A stretch of DNA of 64,000 nucleotides, from the NCBI GenBank assembly GCA_020831805.1, contig JAFIFX010000014.1, positions 1 through 64,000 on the forward strand, read 5' to 3'. The position numbers and the translations under genes are program-made. Positions 45,688-53,364 of this stretch are shown piece by piece; the first letter of the stretch is position 1, and every line of letters starts with the position of its first letter. Below the pieces are notes generated by a model. The model searched no databases, had not been told where the DNA came from, and was given only the letters and a program-made list of their open reading frames with translations. This DNA is from Planctomycetota bacterium (GTDB lineage: Bacteria; Planctomycetota; Phycisphaerae; Phycisphaerales; UBA1924).

Positions 45688-47415
45688 ATGAACCCCCCGC
45701 ACACGACCCCCACGCCCCCCACGACCGCACCGCCCGCGACAGTCCCAGCCACGACGCCGCACCCGGCCAGCAGCACCGACGCCCGCGAGCCGCGCCAGCG
45801 CCCCATCGGCTCGTCCATCCGCGACTACTGGACCGACGGCTCCATCAGCGCCCTCTGCGCCCGCATCTCCGAACTCAGCGCCGTCCCCGTCGAACTCCGC
45901 GACGAACGCGACCTTGTCCTCCCGCCCGGCTCCTCCCCCGACGCGCCCGGCATCGCCGCGCCCATCCCCGAAGGCTCCACCGTCATCCCCATCGTGATCG
46001 AGGACGAGCACATCGGCTCCGTCGTCGTCCACCCCGCCCCGCCCGACCGGCACCAGCCCGCCGCCGCCGCCGGACGCCTGATCGCCAACGCCACCCGCGA
46101 GATCTGCACCGATGTCTCCGAGCTGCGCCACCGCGTCGCCGAGATCGACACCCTCTACCGGCTCAGCGCCATGCTCGTCAAGGGCGGCGATGTCGAGGAC
46201 ACCCTCGACGCCGCGCTCCGCTCCGCCCTCGAAGTCCTCGAACTCGACGCCGGCTCGATCATGCTCCTGCCCGAGGACGCCGACGGCCTGGCCAAGGGCG
46301 AGTCCGAGGCCGACCTCGAACGGTCCGTCTCCGTCAACCTCTCCGAGCACTGGCTGTCCAACCCCCTGCCCCTCAGCCGCGACCGCGAGTTCGACCGGCG
46401 CGCCCTGGCCGGCGAGGTCGTCGTCTCGGAGAACCTCGCCGACGACCCCCGCGTCCTCCTGCCCGAGCAGTGCGTCGAGGAGGGCCTGGGCGCGTACATG
46501 GGCGCGGGCATGGTCTTCGACAAGCGCCCCATCGGCGTCATCCGCGTCTACGACCGCGAGCCCCGCGAGTTCTCCCGCGCCGAGCGCCGCCTGCTCCGCT
46601 CCATCGCCCAGTCCGCCGCCGCCAGCATCGAGCAGGCCCGGCTCATCCGCCTGCGCGCCCGCGAGCGCCGCACCCAGCGTGCCCTGCGCATCGCCGGCGC
46701 GGTCCAGCAGCGCATGATGCCCGACAAGGTCCCCGTCGTCCCCGGCGTGGATCTCGCCGCACGCTACCGGCCCAGTCACGAGATCGGCGGCGACTTCTAC
46801 GACCTCTTCGAGTCCCACGGGCGCTTGGCCGTCGTCGTCGGCGATGTCGTCGGCAAGGGCGTCGCCGCGGGCCTGCTCATGAGCGCCGTCCGCGCCACCA
46901 TGCGCGCCTACGCCGAGCTGTCCGACGACCTCTCCCGTGTCCTCGCCCGCACCAACGACGCCCTCTGCCGCGACACCACCGTCAACGAGTTCGCCACTAT
47001 CTGGATGGGCACCATCGACCCGCACACCCGCGAGCTGCGCTATGTCTCCGCCGGGCACGACCGCCCGCTGCTGTTCCGGCGCGACGAGCACGGTTTGTGG
47101 ATCGGCCGCACGCTCGAAGGCGGCGGGCTCGTCGCCGGCGTCTCGTCGGGCGAGTCCTACCCCGTCCAGATGGAAAAGCTCATCCCCGGCGATGTCCTGA
47201 TCGCCTACACCGACGGCATCACCGACGCCCAGTCCTTCGGCAACGAGCGCTTCGGGCGGCCGCGTCTGGTCAGCGCCATCGGGTCGACCCTCAGCGCCGA
47301 GCCGGGCCTGTCCGCGGCCGAGCTGGTCGAGCGGGTCTTCTGGGCCGTCCGCCAGTTCACCGGCCTGCATCAGCAGGCCGACGACGAGACCCTGGTGGTG
47401 GCCCGGATCGTCTGA
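45688..47415 (+). CDS. GAF domain / SpoIIE-type PP2C phosphatase
   Basis: This 575-aa cytoplasmic protein has a Pro/Thr-rich start, a GAF-like sensor region (about residues 150-310, with RHRVAEIDTLYRLSAMLVKG and LLRSIAQSAAASIEQARLI) and a C-terminal PP2C/SpoIIE domain. The metal ligands are in EIGGDFYDLF, VVGDVVGKGVAAGLLMS and IAYTDGITDAQ. Such proteins dephosphorylate anti-anti-sigma factors in partner-switching pathways. ATG 45688 directly follows the previous stop codon; ATG 45652 inside that gene is an alternative. It is likely co-transcribed with the secreted protein before it. Confidence 0.88.
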   Translation: MNPPHTTPTPPTTAPPATVPATTPHPASSTDAREPRQRPIGSSIRDYWTDGSISALCARISELSAVPVELRDERDLVLPPGSSPDAPGIAAPIPEGSTVIPIVIEDEHIGSVVVHPAPPDRHQPAAAAGRLIANATREICTDVSELRHRVAEIDTLYRLSAMLVKGGDVEDTLDAALRSALEVLELDAGSIMLLPEDADGLAKGESEADLERSVSVNLSEHWLSNPLPLSRDREFDRRALAGEVVVSENLADDPRVLLPEQCVEEGLGAYMGAGMVFDKRPIGVIRVYDREPREFSRAERRLLRSIAQSAAASIEQARLIRLRARERRTQRALRIAGAVQQRMMPDKVPVVPGVDLAARYRPSHEIGGDFYDLFESHGRLAVVVGDVVGKGVAAGLLMSAVRATMRAYAELSDDLSRVLARTNDALCRDTTVNEFATIWMGTIDPHTRELRYVSAGHDRPLLFRRDEHGLWIGRTLEGGGLVAGVSSGESYPVQMEKLIPGDVLIAYTDGITDAQSFGNERFGRPRLVSAIGSTLSAEPGLSAAELVERVFWAVRQFTGLHQQADDETLVVARIV

Positions 47416-47443
47416 ACAGCTCCCAAAACAGTCCAAAAGGGCG

Positions 47444-47474
47444 GACGCCCGGCGGCTTGCGCACACCGGGCGTC
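47444..47474. terminator. bidirectional hairpin between convergent genes
   Basis: GACGCCCGG and CCGGGCGTC pair across 13 bases between the SpoIIE-type gene and the small gene on the other strand. No T-tract follows. Confidence 0.5.
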
Positions 47475-47498
47475 TGGGTTGGGGTCGGCTGTTGGGAC

Positions 47499-47738
47499 TC
47501 AGGCGGCCCAAGGGCCGTCATCATCGTCCATGCGCCCGGGGAAGGGTAGCGGTTCCGCCTCGTCGAGCTGTTCGCTCAGGCGGTCCAAGGCGCGCTGGGC
47601 CCGGTCGAAGGCGTGCTCGACGGCCTCGATGGCGTCGAGGGCTTCCTCGGAGCGGCGCCATTCGCGGATGGGGAAGGGCGCCGGCGGCTCGGTCTCGGGT
47701 TCGTCGATGGTGAGTCGCAGATGGGGTGTTCGGGGCAT
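47499..47738 (-). CDS. small acidic helical protein
   Basis: This 79-aa protein reads as one helical region (EEALDAIEAVEHAFDRAQRA then LDRLSEQLDEAEPLPFPG) after a short start MPRTPHLRLTIDEPE. No family is recognised. The perfect AGGAGG six bases before ATG 47738 makes it a convincing real gene despite its size. It lies 157 bases beyond the 3' end of plsY on the same strand. Confidence 0.65.
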   Translation of the reverse strand: MPRTPHLRLTIDEPETEPPAPFPIREWRRSEEALDAIEAVEHAFDRAQRALDRLSEQLDEAEPLPFPGRMDDDDGPWAA

Positions 47739-47895
47739 GGCTTGCCTCCTTTTTCCGGATGGAAGCGTGCCAAATGCCATCGACCGGTGGTTGCCCTTCC
47801 TTGATCGGATGTTGCGCGTGCGGGTGCGTTTGTGCGGGTTGTGCGGGTCTGACCACCTCATGGGGACAGATATCGGGCGGTTGTCGCTTGACGGA

Positions 47896-48717
47896 TCAGT
47901 CTTTGGGGGGTGTCGGCGTGGATTGCGCACCACCGCTTTGGGGTGGTTTTTCGGGCGTTTCGGGCGCGACGCCGGGGAAGGCCTCGTCGGGCGTTCGGTG
48001 GGCGCGGTCGCCCAGGCGGGGCTCGGTGCGGTTGAAGAGGCGTTCGATGTTGGGCCGGTGCTTGTAGACGACGAGGAGGCCCATGACCGCCGCGACGGCG
48101 ACGAAGGGCCAGCCCATGTAAGGCACGACGAGGGTGACGGCGTCGGCCTCGCGCTGGCCGGGGCCGGAGCGGGCGATGAGGTCCTGCTCGCGCAGGTTGC
48201 GGAACTGGGCGTGGGCGTACCAGGTCCACAGGGGCAGGGCCAGGGCCGCGGCGATCGACGCGGCCGAGACATACCGCCACAGCGCCAGCACCATCAGGAA
48301 CACCACGAGCGAGCCGATCCCGGGCAGCGCCAACGCCGGGAAGATCCCCAGCAACGCCCCCAGCCCGGTGGCCACGCCCTTGCCGCCCTTGAAGCCCAGC
48401 CAGGGCGTAAACATGTGCCCGAGCACGGCAGCGACCAGCACCGCCAGCCACCACGCGGCCTGCCCGGGGGGCACGGCCAGCTCGCCGATCAGCCCGGCCC
48501 GGTGCCCGGCGATGAAGGCGGGCACGAAGCCCTTGGCCATGTCGAGCAGGAAGCAGACGAAGAACCACCGAGACCCCAGCATCCGGCCGAGGTTGGTGGC
48601 CCCGATGTTCTTGCTGCCGACGGTGCGCAGGTCGATGCCGTTGGCCTTGCCGAGCAGATAGCCGAACGGGATCGACCCGATCAGGAACGCGGCGATGACG
48701 GCGAGGGGCCAGAACAT
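47896..48717 (-). CDS. plsY: glycerol-3-phosphate acyltransferase PlsY
   Basis: This 273-aa inner-membrane enzyme transfers an acyl group from acyl phosphate to glycerol 3-phosphate, the first step of phospholipid synthesis. Family motifs are IGSIPFGYLLGK with SKNIGATNLGRMLG, the middle LGHMFTPWLGFKGGKGVATG and the later VVYKHRPNIERL. It has the usual five-helix plan plus a hydrophilic C-terminal tail of about 45 residues (PEKPPQSGGAQSTPTPPKD). TACCCT lies five bases before ATG 48717, implying a leaderless message. Confidence 0.93.
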   Translation of the reverse strand: MFWPLAVIAAFLIGSIPFGYLLGKANGIDLRTVGSKNIGATNLGRMLGSRWFFVCFLLDMAKGFVPAFIAGHRAGLIGELAVPPGQAAWWLAVLVAAVLGHMFTPWLGFKGGKGVATGLGALLGIFPALALPGIGSLVVFLMVLALWRYVSAASIAAALALPLWTWYAHAQFRNLREQDLIARSGPGQREADAVTLVVPYMGWPFVAVAAVMGLLVVYKHRPNIERLFNRTEPRLGDRAHRTPDEAFPGVAPETPEKPPQSGGAQSTPTPPKD

Positions 48718-48766
48718 GCGGGAGGGTAGGGAGATGTGGGGACGGGGGGCGGGGGGGGAAGGTGGG

Positions 48767-48800
48767 TACGCGGAGATCACGCGGAGGACGCGGAGGGGGG
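48767..48800. repeat. ACGCGGAG repeat island
   Basis: ACGCGGAGATCACGCGGAGG then ACGCGGAGG: same template as the repeat islands at 1-80, 7740-7790 and 54090-54135. It lies just upstream of plsY. Confidence 0.6.
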
Positions 48801-48976
48801 GAGGGGGGTTTGCAGGATCGGGGGTTGAGGGACGGCGCCACACATGCCCAGGCCACACAAAGTCAGTTTTGGCACTTATCGCGGATGAACGGCAAATCTG
48901 AGTCGATGGCTCGTTGTTTTCGTGGCGAAGTCGATGACTAGACTGGTCAGTTCGACGGCTATTCCGGCGGCCTTGA

Positions 48977-49180
48977 ATGGTGTATTACCTGTGGATGCAA
49001 GTTTGGTTTTGGGGGACCTTTGTGTTCGGGCTCGTGCTCGGAGGTTTTTGTCTGAAGGCTTTCTTGCACTCTGAAAAAGGCTCCACAAGGTACAAGCTCG
49101 CTCTGGCATCCTTCATTACAGTTATGGCGTTGGCCATCGGGTCATTTCTCATCAGATACTTGATCCTGTTTTTCAGCTAA
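48977..49180 (+). CDS. small two-helix membrane protein (tentative)
   Basis: This 67-aa frame encodes two membrane helices (WFWGTFVFGLVLGGFCL and ALASFITVMALAIGSFLI) joined by a short charged loop (HSEKGSTRYK). Composition is less GC-rich than the surroundings. There is no clear ribosome site or TAnnnT hexamer at the usual spacing. The clean double-helix pattern argues for a real gene, but it could be a decayed remnant. No family is recognised. Confidence 0.45.
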   Translation: MVYYLWMQVWFWGTFVFGLVLGGFCLKAFLHSEKGSTRYKLALASFITVMALAIGSFLIRYLILFFS

Positions 49181-49296
49181 GCATTGCTGCGGCCAAGTTC
49201 ACGCGTGGCCTTGGCTCGGAGGGCGAAGGCGGGCATCGGGAGCAGCTCGCGGAGGATCGTGCAGAAGGCTGCGCCGTCTGCACGGCACCCAGAGAG

Positions 49297-49434
49297 AAGC
49301 CCGGAGCGTCAGCGATGGGGCGGTGGCGTTGTAGGGGAGGGGGTCGCTTTCAGTCTTCACTTGCGCGGGTATGAACGGGTGTTGGTGGCGTGGTGGTTGT
49401 GGCTTGGCCTGCCCGCTCACTGGCGTTCGGGGCT
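49297..49434. repeat. facing pair of REP-like repeats before the transposase
   Basis: The + copy at 49297 reads AAGCCCGGAGCGTCAGCGAT then GGGGCGGTGGCG. The inverted copy at 49410-49434 reads TGCCCGCTCACTGGCGTTCG then GGGC. Same two-armed design as at 7588-7725. Confidence 0.7.
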
Positions 49435-49465
49435 TTTGGCCCGGTTGCATCGCCTCGTTACGAAT

Positions 49466-50086
49466 TAGCCCCGAACGCCAGTGAGGGGATGGGTTGTGCG
49501 TGGTGAGCGCCAATGATGCCGCGGGTTCCCATGGGCGACACGCCGACTTACTTCATGACATGGACCACCTACGGCACATGGCTGCCCGGGGATGCGCGTG
49601 GGTCGTTCGTCGATGACCGCGAGCTGGGGCGTGGGTTGAGCGGGCCCAAGCCTCGGCTGGAGCGGGCCGCACGCGGGTTGTTGCGGCATGATCCGGTGGT
49701 GCTGGGCGACGGAGCCCGCGCGGCGGTCGATCAGGCGATCCGGCAGCACGCGTCGTTCCGCGGGTGGGCGTTGGCGGCATTGAATGTGCGGACGAACCAT
49801 GTTCATCTGGTTGTGACGGCCGAGCGGGAACCGGGGCGGGTGATGAGCGAGTTCAAGGCGCGGGCGACGCGGGCGACGCGGGCGGTGCGGGAGGCGGGGT
49901 TGGTGGCGGACGGGCTCACGCTCTGGACGCGGCACGGGAGCACGCGGCATCTGCACACGGACGAATCGAGGGTGCGGGCGATTCGGTATGTGTTGGATTG
50001 TCAGTGAGTGGCGGGGGTGTTGGGCCACTGGGGAGGGGGTTCGGTCATGGGCGTGGAACCCATCCCCTCACTGGCGTTCGGGGCTA
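49466..50086 (+). mobile_element. REP-associated transposase unit bounded by perfect 30-bp inverted repeats
   Basis: The left end 49466-49495 (TAGCCCCGAACGCCAGTGAG then GGGATGGGTT) is the exact reverse complement of 50057-50086. The 621-base unit encloses one Y1 transposase gene and little else. The ends are copies of the REP-like repeat scattered through the window, which is how REP-associated tyrosine transposases and their repeats are usually arranged. Confidence 0.75.
49513..50007 (+). CDS. REP-associated tyrosine transposase (Y1/HUH, RAYT-like)
   Basis: This 164-aa protein begins with PTYFMTWTTYGTWLPGDARG, the start of the IS200/Y1 fold. The metal-binding HUH pair is H96-V-H98 in RTNHVHLVVTAE, and the candidate catalytic Tyr159 lies in AIRYVLDCQ. 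These enzymes cut and join single-stranded DNA at palindromic REP sequences. All key residues are present, so it is probably functional. ATG 49513 and ATG 49516 are adjacent, and 49531 is also possible. The gene sits inside the 30-bp inverted repeat unit. Confidence 0.82.
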   Translation: MMPRVPMGDTPTYFMTWTTYGTWLPGDARGSFVDDRELGRGLSGPKPRLERAARGLLRHDPVVLGDGARAAVDQAIRQHASFRGWALAALNVRTNHVHLVVTAEREPGRVMSEFKARATRATRAVREAGLVADGLTLWTRHGSTRHLHTDESRVRAIRYVLDCQ

Positions 50087-50181
50087 CTTGTGGTGGGCGG
50101 ACACCCTTTGGGTGCAGCAAACTTTACGGCCGCGAGTGAGCGGGGTGCGGTGCAGTACCGTCTATTCAATCAGATTGTTGC

Positions 50182-50187
50182 TATCTT
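50182..50187 (+). promoter_or_regulatory. -10 hexamer before the 33-codon frame
   Basis: TATCTT, then ACCGGC and ATG 50194, in an AT-rich patch. Spacing is six bases, as in other leaderless starts here. Confidence 0.4.
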
Positions 50188-50193
50188 ACCGGC

Positions 50194-50295
50194 ATGGCGT
50201 CGATGCTTGCCAAGCCAAGGTTGTGGCGGCCCGCATCAGCGGGGGTGATTGGGGGCTTGGCGTTCGACCGTGCGCGTGATCGGCGGCGGGCGTGA
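50194..50295 (+). CDS. 33-codon leader reading frame coupled to the next gene (tentative)
   Basis: This frame encodes a 33-residue basic peptide (MASMLAKPRLWRPASAGV then IGGLAFDRARDRRRA). Its TGA overlaps the next ATG as TGATG, so a ribosome finishing here could restart on the membrane protein gene, which has no ribosome site of its own. The TATCTT hexamer six bases before its ATG fits a leaderless transcript. It may serve only to deliver ribosomes to the next gene. Confidence 0.4.
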   Translation: MASMLAKPRLWRPASAGVIGGLAFDRARDRRRA

Positions 50296-51311
50296 TGCCC
50301 GGCCAGGACATCCTGGTGGTGGCAGGGATCGTGCTGGTGCTGCTGGCGCCGGCGGTGTATGTCCATGCGTGGGCGGAGCAGGAGCGGGTGCGGGGGTTGG
50401 TGCGGCGGCGCGGGGGGCGTGCTTTGTGTGTTGGGTGTGGGTACCCGGTACGGTCGGACGGCGCGGGTGCCTGTCCTGAGTGCGGGTTGGCGGCCGGGGC
50501 GTTGCCGCGGGCGCGGGCGTTGGTGCGGTTTTACAGCGTGCCGGGGCTGGTGGTGCTGGCGTTGACGGGGGCGGCGCTGGTTCCGGTGCTGCGGATGCTG
50601 GATGTGGCGCACGATCTCGGCTGGGCGCGGATCGAGGCGACGGGGCGGTTGGACGGGATGGATGCGTCGTATGTGCTTGAGGCGCACGCGTGGCCGCGGG
50701 GCGGGGTGGTGTTCCTGCGGGCGCCGGGGAATGCGGTGGTCGTTTCGTCGGGGGGTGGGGGTGGGGGGGAGCGGCCGCGATGGCCGCCGGGATCTGGGCT
50801 GCGGCTCGGAGACGCGGTGCGGATCGATGTGCATCTGCGTGTCGGGGGGTCTGAGCTGGTCGGGTTTGTGTCCGCTGTGCCGGATGATGCGTTCGAGACG
50901 GTGGTGGACACGGGCTCCGGGGGCGAGTCGATCCGGGCGTTCCTGCTGCGGAGCGGGGTTTCGCCGGCGTGGATCGATGAGCGGGCGGGGCTGGACCGGC
51001 GGGCGGCGATGCGGCACGCGGCGCCGGATCTCGGCGTGACCCTGCCGCTGAATCTGCGGTGGCTGGATCCGGCGGAGGCGACGCGCAACGAGTTCGGGCG
51101 GCTGGGGCGCTCGCCCGGTCTGGGCTACATCAACAGTGACTGGTTGGGAACGCCGGGTGTCGAGGGCGTCCGGTTCATCTCCGGCAGCGCGGGGGTCCGG
51201 CGATTTCTGCCGGTGTGGGCGTGCTTCGTGATCGGGGTGGTGCTGGCGCACCCGGCGCGGCTGGCGGGGGTGTGGATCGCGGGGCGGATGGCGATTGATC
51301 CTGGCAAGTAG
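50295..51311 (+). CDS. membrane protein with N-terminal zinc ribbon
   Basis: This 338-aa protein has an N-terminal membrane helix (ILVVAGIVLVLLAPAVYVHAW), a zinc ribbon soon after (CVGCGYPVRSDGAGACPECG, about residues 45-65), a second helix (VPGLVVLALTGAALVPVL), a long extracytoplasmic domain and a C-terminal helix (VWACFVIGVVLAHPARLAGV). The ribbon is the same CxxCGY/CPECG type as in the proteins at 40087 and 42835, but here it lies between two membrane helices. Function unknown. The start is ATG 50295 (GTG 50292 is one codon upstream), coupled to the small frame before it. Confidence 0.65.
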   Translation: MPGQDILVVAGIVLVLLAPAVYVHAWAEQERVRGLVRRRGGRALCVGCGYPVRSDGAGACPECGLAAGALPRARALVRFYSVPGLVVLALTGAALVPVLRMLDVAHDLGWARIEATGRLDGMDASYVLEAHAWPRGGVVFLRAPGNAVVVSSGGGGGGERPRWPPGSGLRLGDAVRIDVHLRVGGSELVGFVSAVPDDAFETVVDTGSGGESIRAFLLRSGVSPAWIDERAGLDRRAAMRHAAPDLGVTLPLNLRWLDPAEATRNEFGRLGRSPGLGYINSDWLGTPGVEGVRFISGSAGVRRFLPVWACFVIGVVLAHPARLAGVWIAGRMAIDPGK

Positions 51312-51413
51312 CCCCGAACGCCAGTGCGGGGATGGGTTGTGCTCGGGCGTTTCGGAGGTTGGGGAGAGATTCGTTCGTGGGCGTGCATACCCCCTCACTG
51401 GCGTTCGGGGCTA
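51309..51413. mobile_element. miniature REP-type element without transposase
   Basis: TAGCCCCGAACGCCAGTG at 51309 and its inverted partner CACTGGCGTTCGGGGCTA ending at 51413 bound about 105 bases with no coding capacity. The ends match those of the transposase unit at 49466-50086, so this looks like a shortened copy moved in trans. The left end overlaps the stop codon of the zinc-ribbon gene. Confidence 0.65.
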
Positions 51414-51452
51414 TTTGGGTTTGTGGGTGCATGGGATGCGGCGGCGGTGCTG

Positions 51453-51983
51453 TTATGCGTTGGTCATGCGCGGGTCGTCGTGGAAGATGAAGTCGATGAC
51501 CGGGGCCTTGATGCTCGTTCGGTAGCCGCCGGGCTTGTTTGTTTCTTCGCGGCCTGCGTGGGGCGTCACGCCGACCGCGTCGCGGATGTCGTAGTCCGGA
51601 GGGAGATCTGGGAAATCGAGGTAAAAGTTGTCGCCGACGATGACCAGATCCGGTTTGCGGCGGAAGTGGAGTTTGTAGAGCAGGTAGCCCATGCCGGACT
51701 CGCCGGCGCTGTAGAGCGTTCGGGCTATCGCGATCGGGAGGCGGTGCGGGCTCTCGCGGATGGCGGTGACGCGCTCGGGGTTGATCCAGTCGCCCGCGTC
51801 GGAGTATCGGGCGAAGTGGTTGCAGTAGGCTCGCTCGCGGACCGTGCCGTCGGCGAGCGTGACGGCGCAGGGGTAGTACAGGGTGTGCTCGGAGCCGTGA
51901 TGCTTGTCGTAGGAAGGCTCGATGGCGCGGATGGCCGCGGATTGGGCGGGGGTGGTGGCGTTGATGGGGCGGAGCGACGGCAC
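51453..51983 (-). CDS. hypothetical protein
   Basis: From GTG 51983 this is a 176-aa protein of mixed alpha/beta character with a Cys-containing stretch (RERAYCNHFARYSDAGDWI), a middle ESGMGYLLYKLHFRRKPDL and a C-terminal VIDFIFHDDP. No family is recognised. The GTG is placed by TACTGT five bases upstream; a longer open frame up to 52193 would run into non-coding sequence and a hairpin near 52003-52025. It is divergent from the EVE-nuclease gene. Confidence 0.55.
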   Translation of the reverse strand: MPSLRPINATTPAQSAAIRAIEPSYDKHHGSEHTLYYPCAVTLADGTVRERAYCNHFARYSDAGDWINPERVTAIRESPHRLPIAIARTLYSAGESGMGYLLYKLHFRRKPDLVIVGDNFYLDFPDLPPDYDIRDAVGVTPHAGREETNKPGGYRTSIKAPVIDFIFHDDPRMTNA

Positions 51984-51988
51984 GGGGG

Positions 51989-51994
51989 ACAGTA
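51989..51994 (-). promoter_or_regulatory. -10 hexamer deciding the start at 51983
   Basis: TACTGT on the minus strand, five C, then GTG. Confidence 0.45.
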
Positions 51995-52182
51995 TCGCGT
52001 GTGCGGGGGAGGTTTCCCCCCGCACCCCCTCTGAGCATGGCGTGCTCCGGCCCGGATGGTGAAGCATGCGGGATTGGGCGTGTGGGGCGAAGGCGGGCAA
52101 CGGGGCGGAATATGGAGTCGAAGTGCGGCGCGAGGCGCACGCTCGTTTTCTGGAGACTGGCTCCTGCTTGATGCGCATGCGA

Positions 52183-52188
52183 TAAGAT
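52183..52188 (+). promoter_or_regulatory. -10 hexamer of the EVE-nuclease gene
   Basis: TAAGAT, AGCAC, ATG 52194. No recognisable -35. Confidence 0.55.
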
Positions 52189-52193
52189 AGCAC

Positions 52194-53300
52194 ATGCAGT
52201 TTTATACTCAGTTATATACCCCAGAAACCTTTGTGGCATTTTCCGAAACCGACCAGCGGCTCACGGGAGTGCGTCCGACACAGGGCTCGATGGCCGACAG
52301 GCTTCAGCTCGGGGATCTCCTTCTCTGCTACATGACGGTATTCTCACGGTGGGTCGGGGCGCTTCGAGTGACCGGGCGTCCATACTTCGACGAGCACCCA
52401 ATACTATTTGAAGGTGATCCATTTACGCTACGGATTCCAGTAGAACCGATTTGCTGGCTTGATCGAGATCAGACTGTTCCGATCCAAGATCCAATCCTTT
52501 GGAATCACCTTTCGTTCACGAGAGAACTTCCGATCGGCTCAACGGCATGGACCGGAAAAGTTAGACGAAGTCTTTATGCTATCGATGTTCCAGATGGAAC
52601 TATATTGCTTGATGTTTTGAATCAGCAGGTCGGCAAACAAGGGGAGTATCCGATTGATCCTGATGAGTTCAATCGATCCATGAAACAAAAAGTTCGTAAA
52701 GCGACAGGGTCAGTTCTCGTATCAATTCCTGAAGAGAACAATTCCGAGTCCCAGACGTCCTCGGATGTATGCCCTACTGATGAGGCGCGTTCGGCGCATC
52801 GCATGCAGGCGACGCTGGCCAGAATCGGTGAGGCAACCGGTCATCAAATCTGGATACCCGCTAACGATCGAAGCCGAGTGCAGGCACATTGGGATCCAGA
52901 GACCGGTACACTGCTCAGTTCGCTTCCATTGAGCTACGACGAGGCGACAATCAAGACGGTTGAGCAGATCGATGTGCTTTGGATCAGAGGTCGCTCAATT
53001 CGCCGTGCGTTCGAGGTAGAGCACACGACTGCGATTTACTCTGGTTTGCTTCGGATGGCCGATCTTTTGGCTTTGCAGGGCAACATGCAAATTGCCTTGC
53101 ATATTGTAGCGCCGCTTGAACGAAGAACCTCCGTACTTAATCAAATTAACCGCCCTGTTTTTTCCTTGCTTGAGAATGCACCGCTCTCGGAGCGATGTTC
53201 ATTTTTGTCGTATGACGACATTGAGGAAATCGGTAATCTTCGGCATCTCGACCGTATGCGCGATGAAATTCTTGACGACTACGCAGATATGGCTAATTGA
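52194..53300 (+). CDS. EVE-like domain fused to PD-(D/E)XK-like nuclease domain (candidate defence protein)
   Basis: This 368-aa protein has an N-terminal EVE/PUA-like region (about residues 1-145: YTPETFVAFSETDQRLTGVR, LLCYMTVFSRWVGALRVTG, then FTLRIPVEPICWLD). A polar linker follows (150-200) and then a C-terminal domain with IGEATGHQIWIPANDRSR, Asp260 in EQIDVLWIRG and the pair Glu274/Glu276 in RAFEVEHTTAIYSGLLRMAD, a layout of restriction-type nuclease folds. EVE domains read modified bases in known systems, so a modification-dependent nuclease is a fair inference, not shown. The gene is clearly AT-richer than its neighbours, stands alone, has its own leaderless promoter, and lies beside mobile repeats. 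Confidence 0.65.
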   Translation: MQFYTQLYTPETFVAFSETDQRLTGVRPTQGSMADRLQLGDLLLCYMTVFSRWVGALRVTGRPYFDEHPILFEGDPFTLRIPVEPICWLDRDQTVPIQDPILWNHLSFTRELPIGSTAWTGKVRRSLYAIDVPDGTILLDVLNQQVGKQGEYPIDPDEFNRSMKQKVRKATGSVLVSIPEENNSESQTSSDVCPTDEARSAHRMQATLARIGEATGHQIWIPANDRSRVQAHWDPETGTLLSSLPLSYDEATIKTVEQIDVLWIRGRSIRRAFEVEHTTAIYSGLLRMADLLALQGNMQIALHIVAPLERRTSVLNQINRPVFSLLENAPLSERCSFLSYDDIEEIGNLRHLDRMRDEILDDYADMAN

Positions 53301-53364
53301 TCCGCTGTGGAATGATTAAAGACGGCGGTTGATGTCCTGGCAGATGTCGATGTTGACGATGCGC

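Noticed and set aside
47499-48272. 257-codon frame covering the 79-aa gene
   Set aside because: The extension is the wrong frame of plsY; the AGGAGG site supports the short gene at 47738.
49297-51413. CRISPR array
   Set aside because: The repeats are in both orientations with irregular spacing and no uniform spacers; they fit REP-like elements around a transposase.
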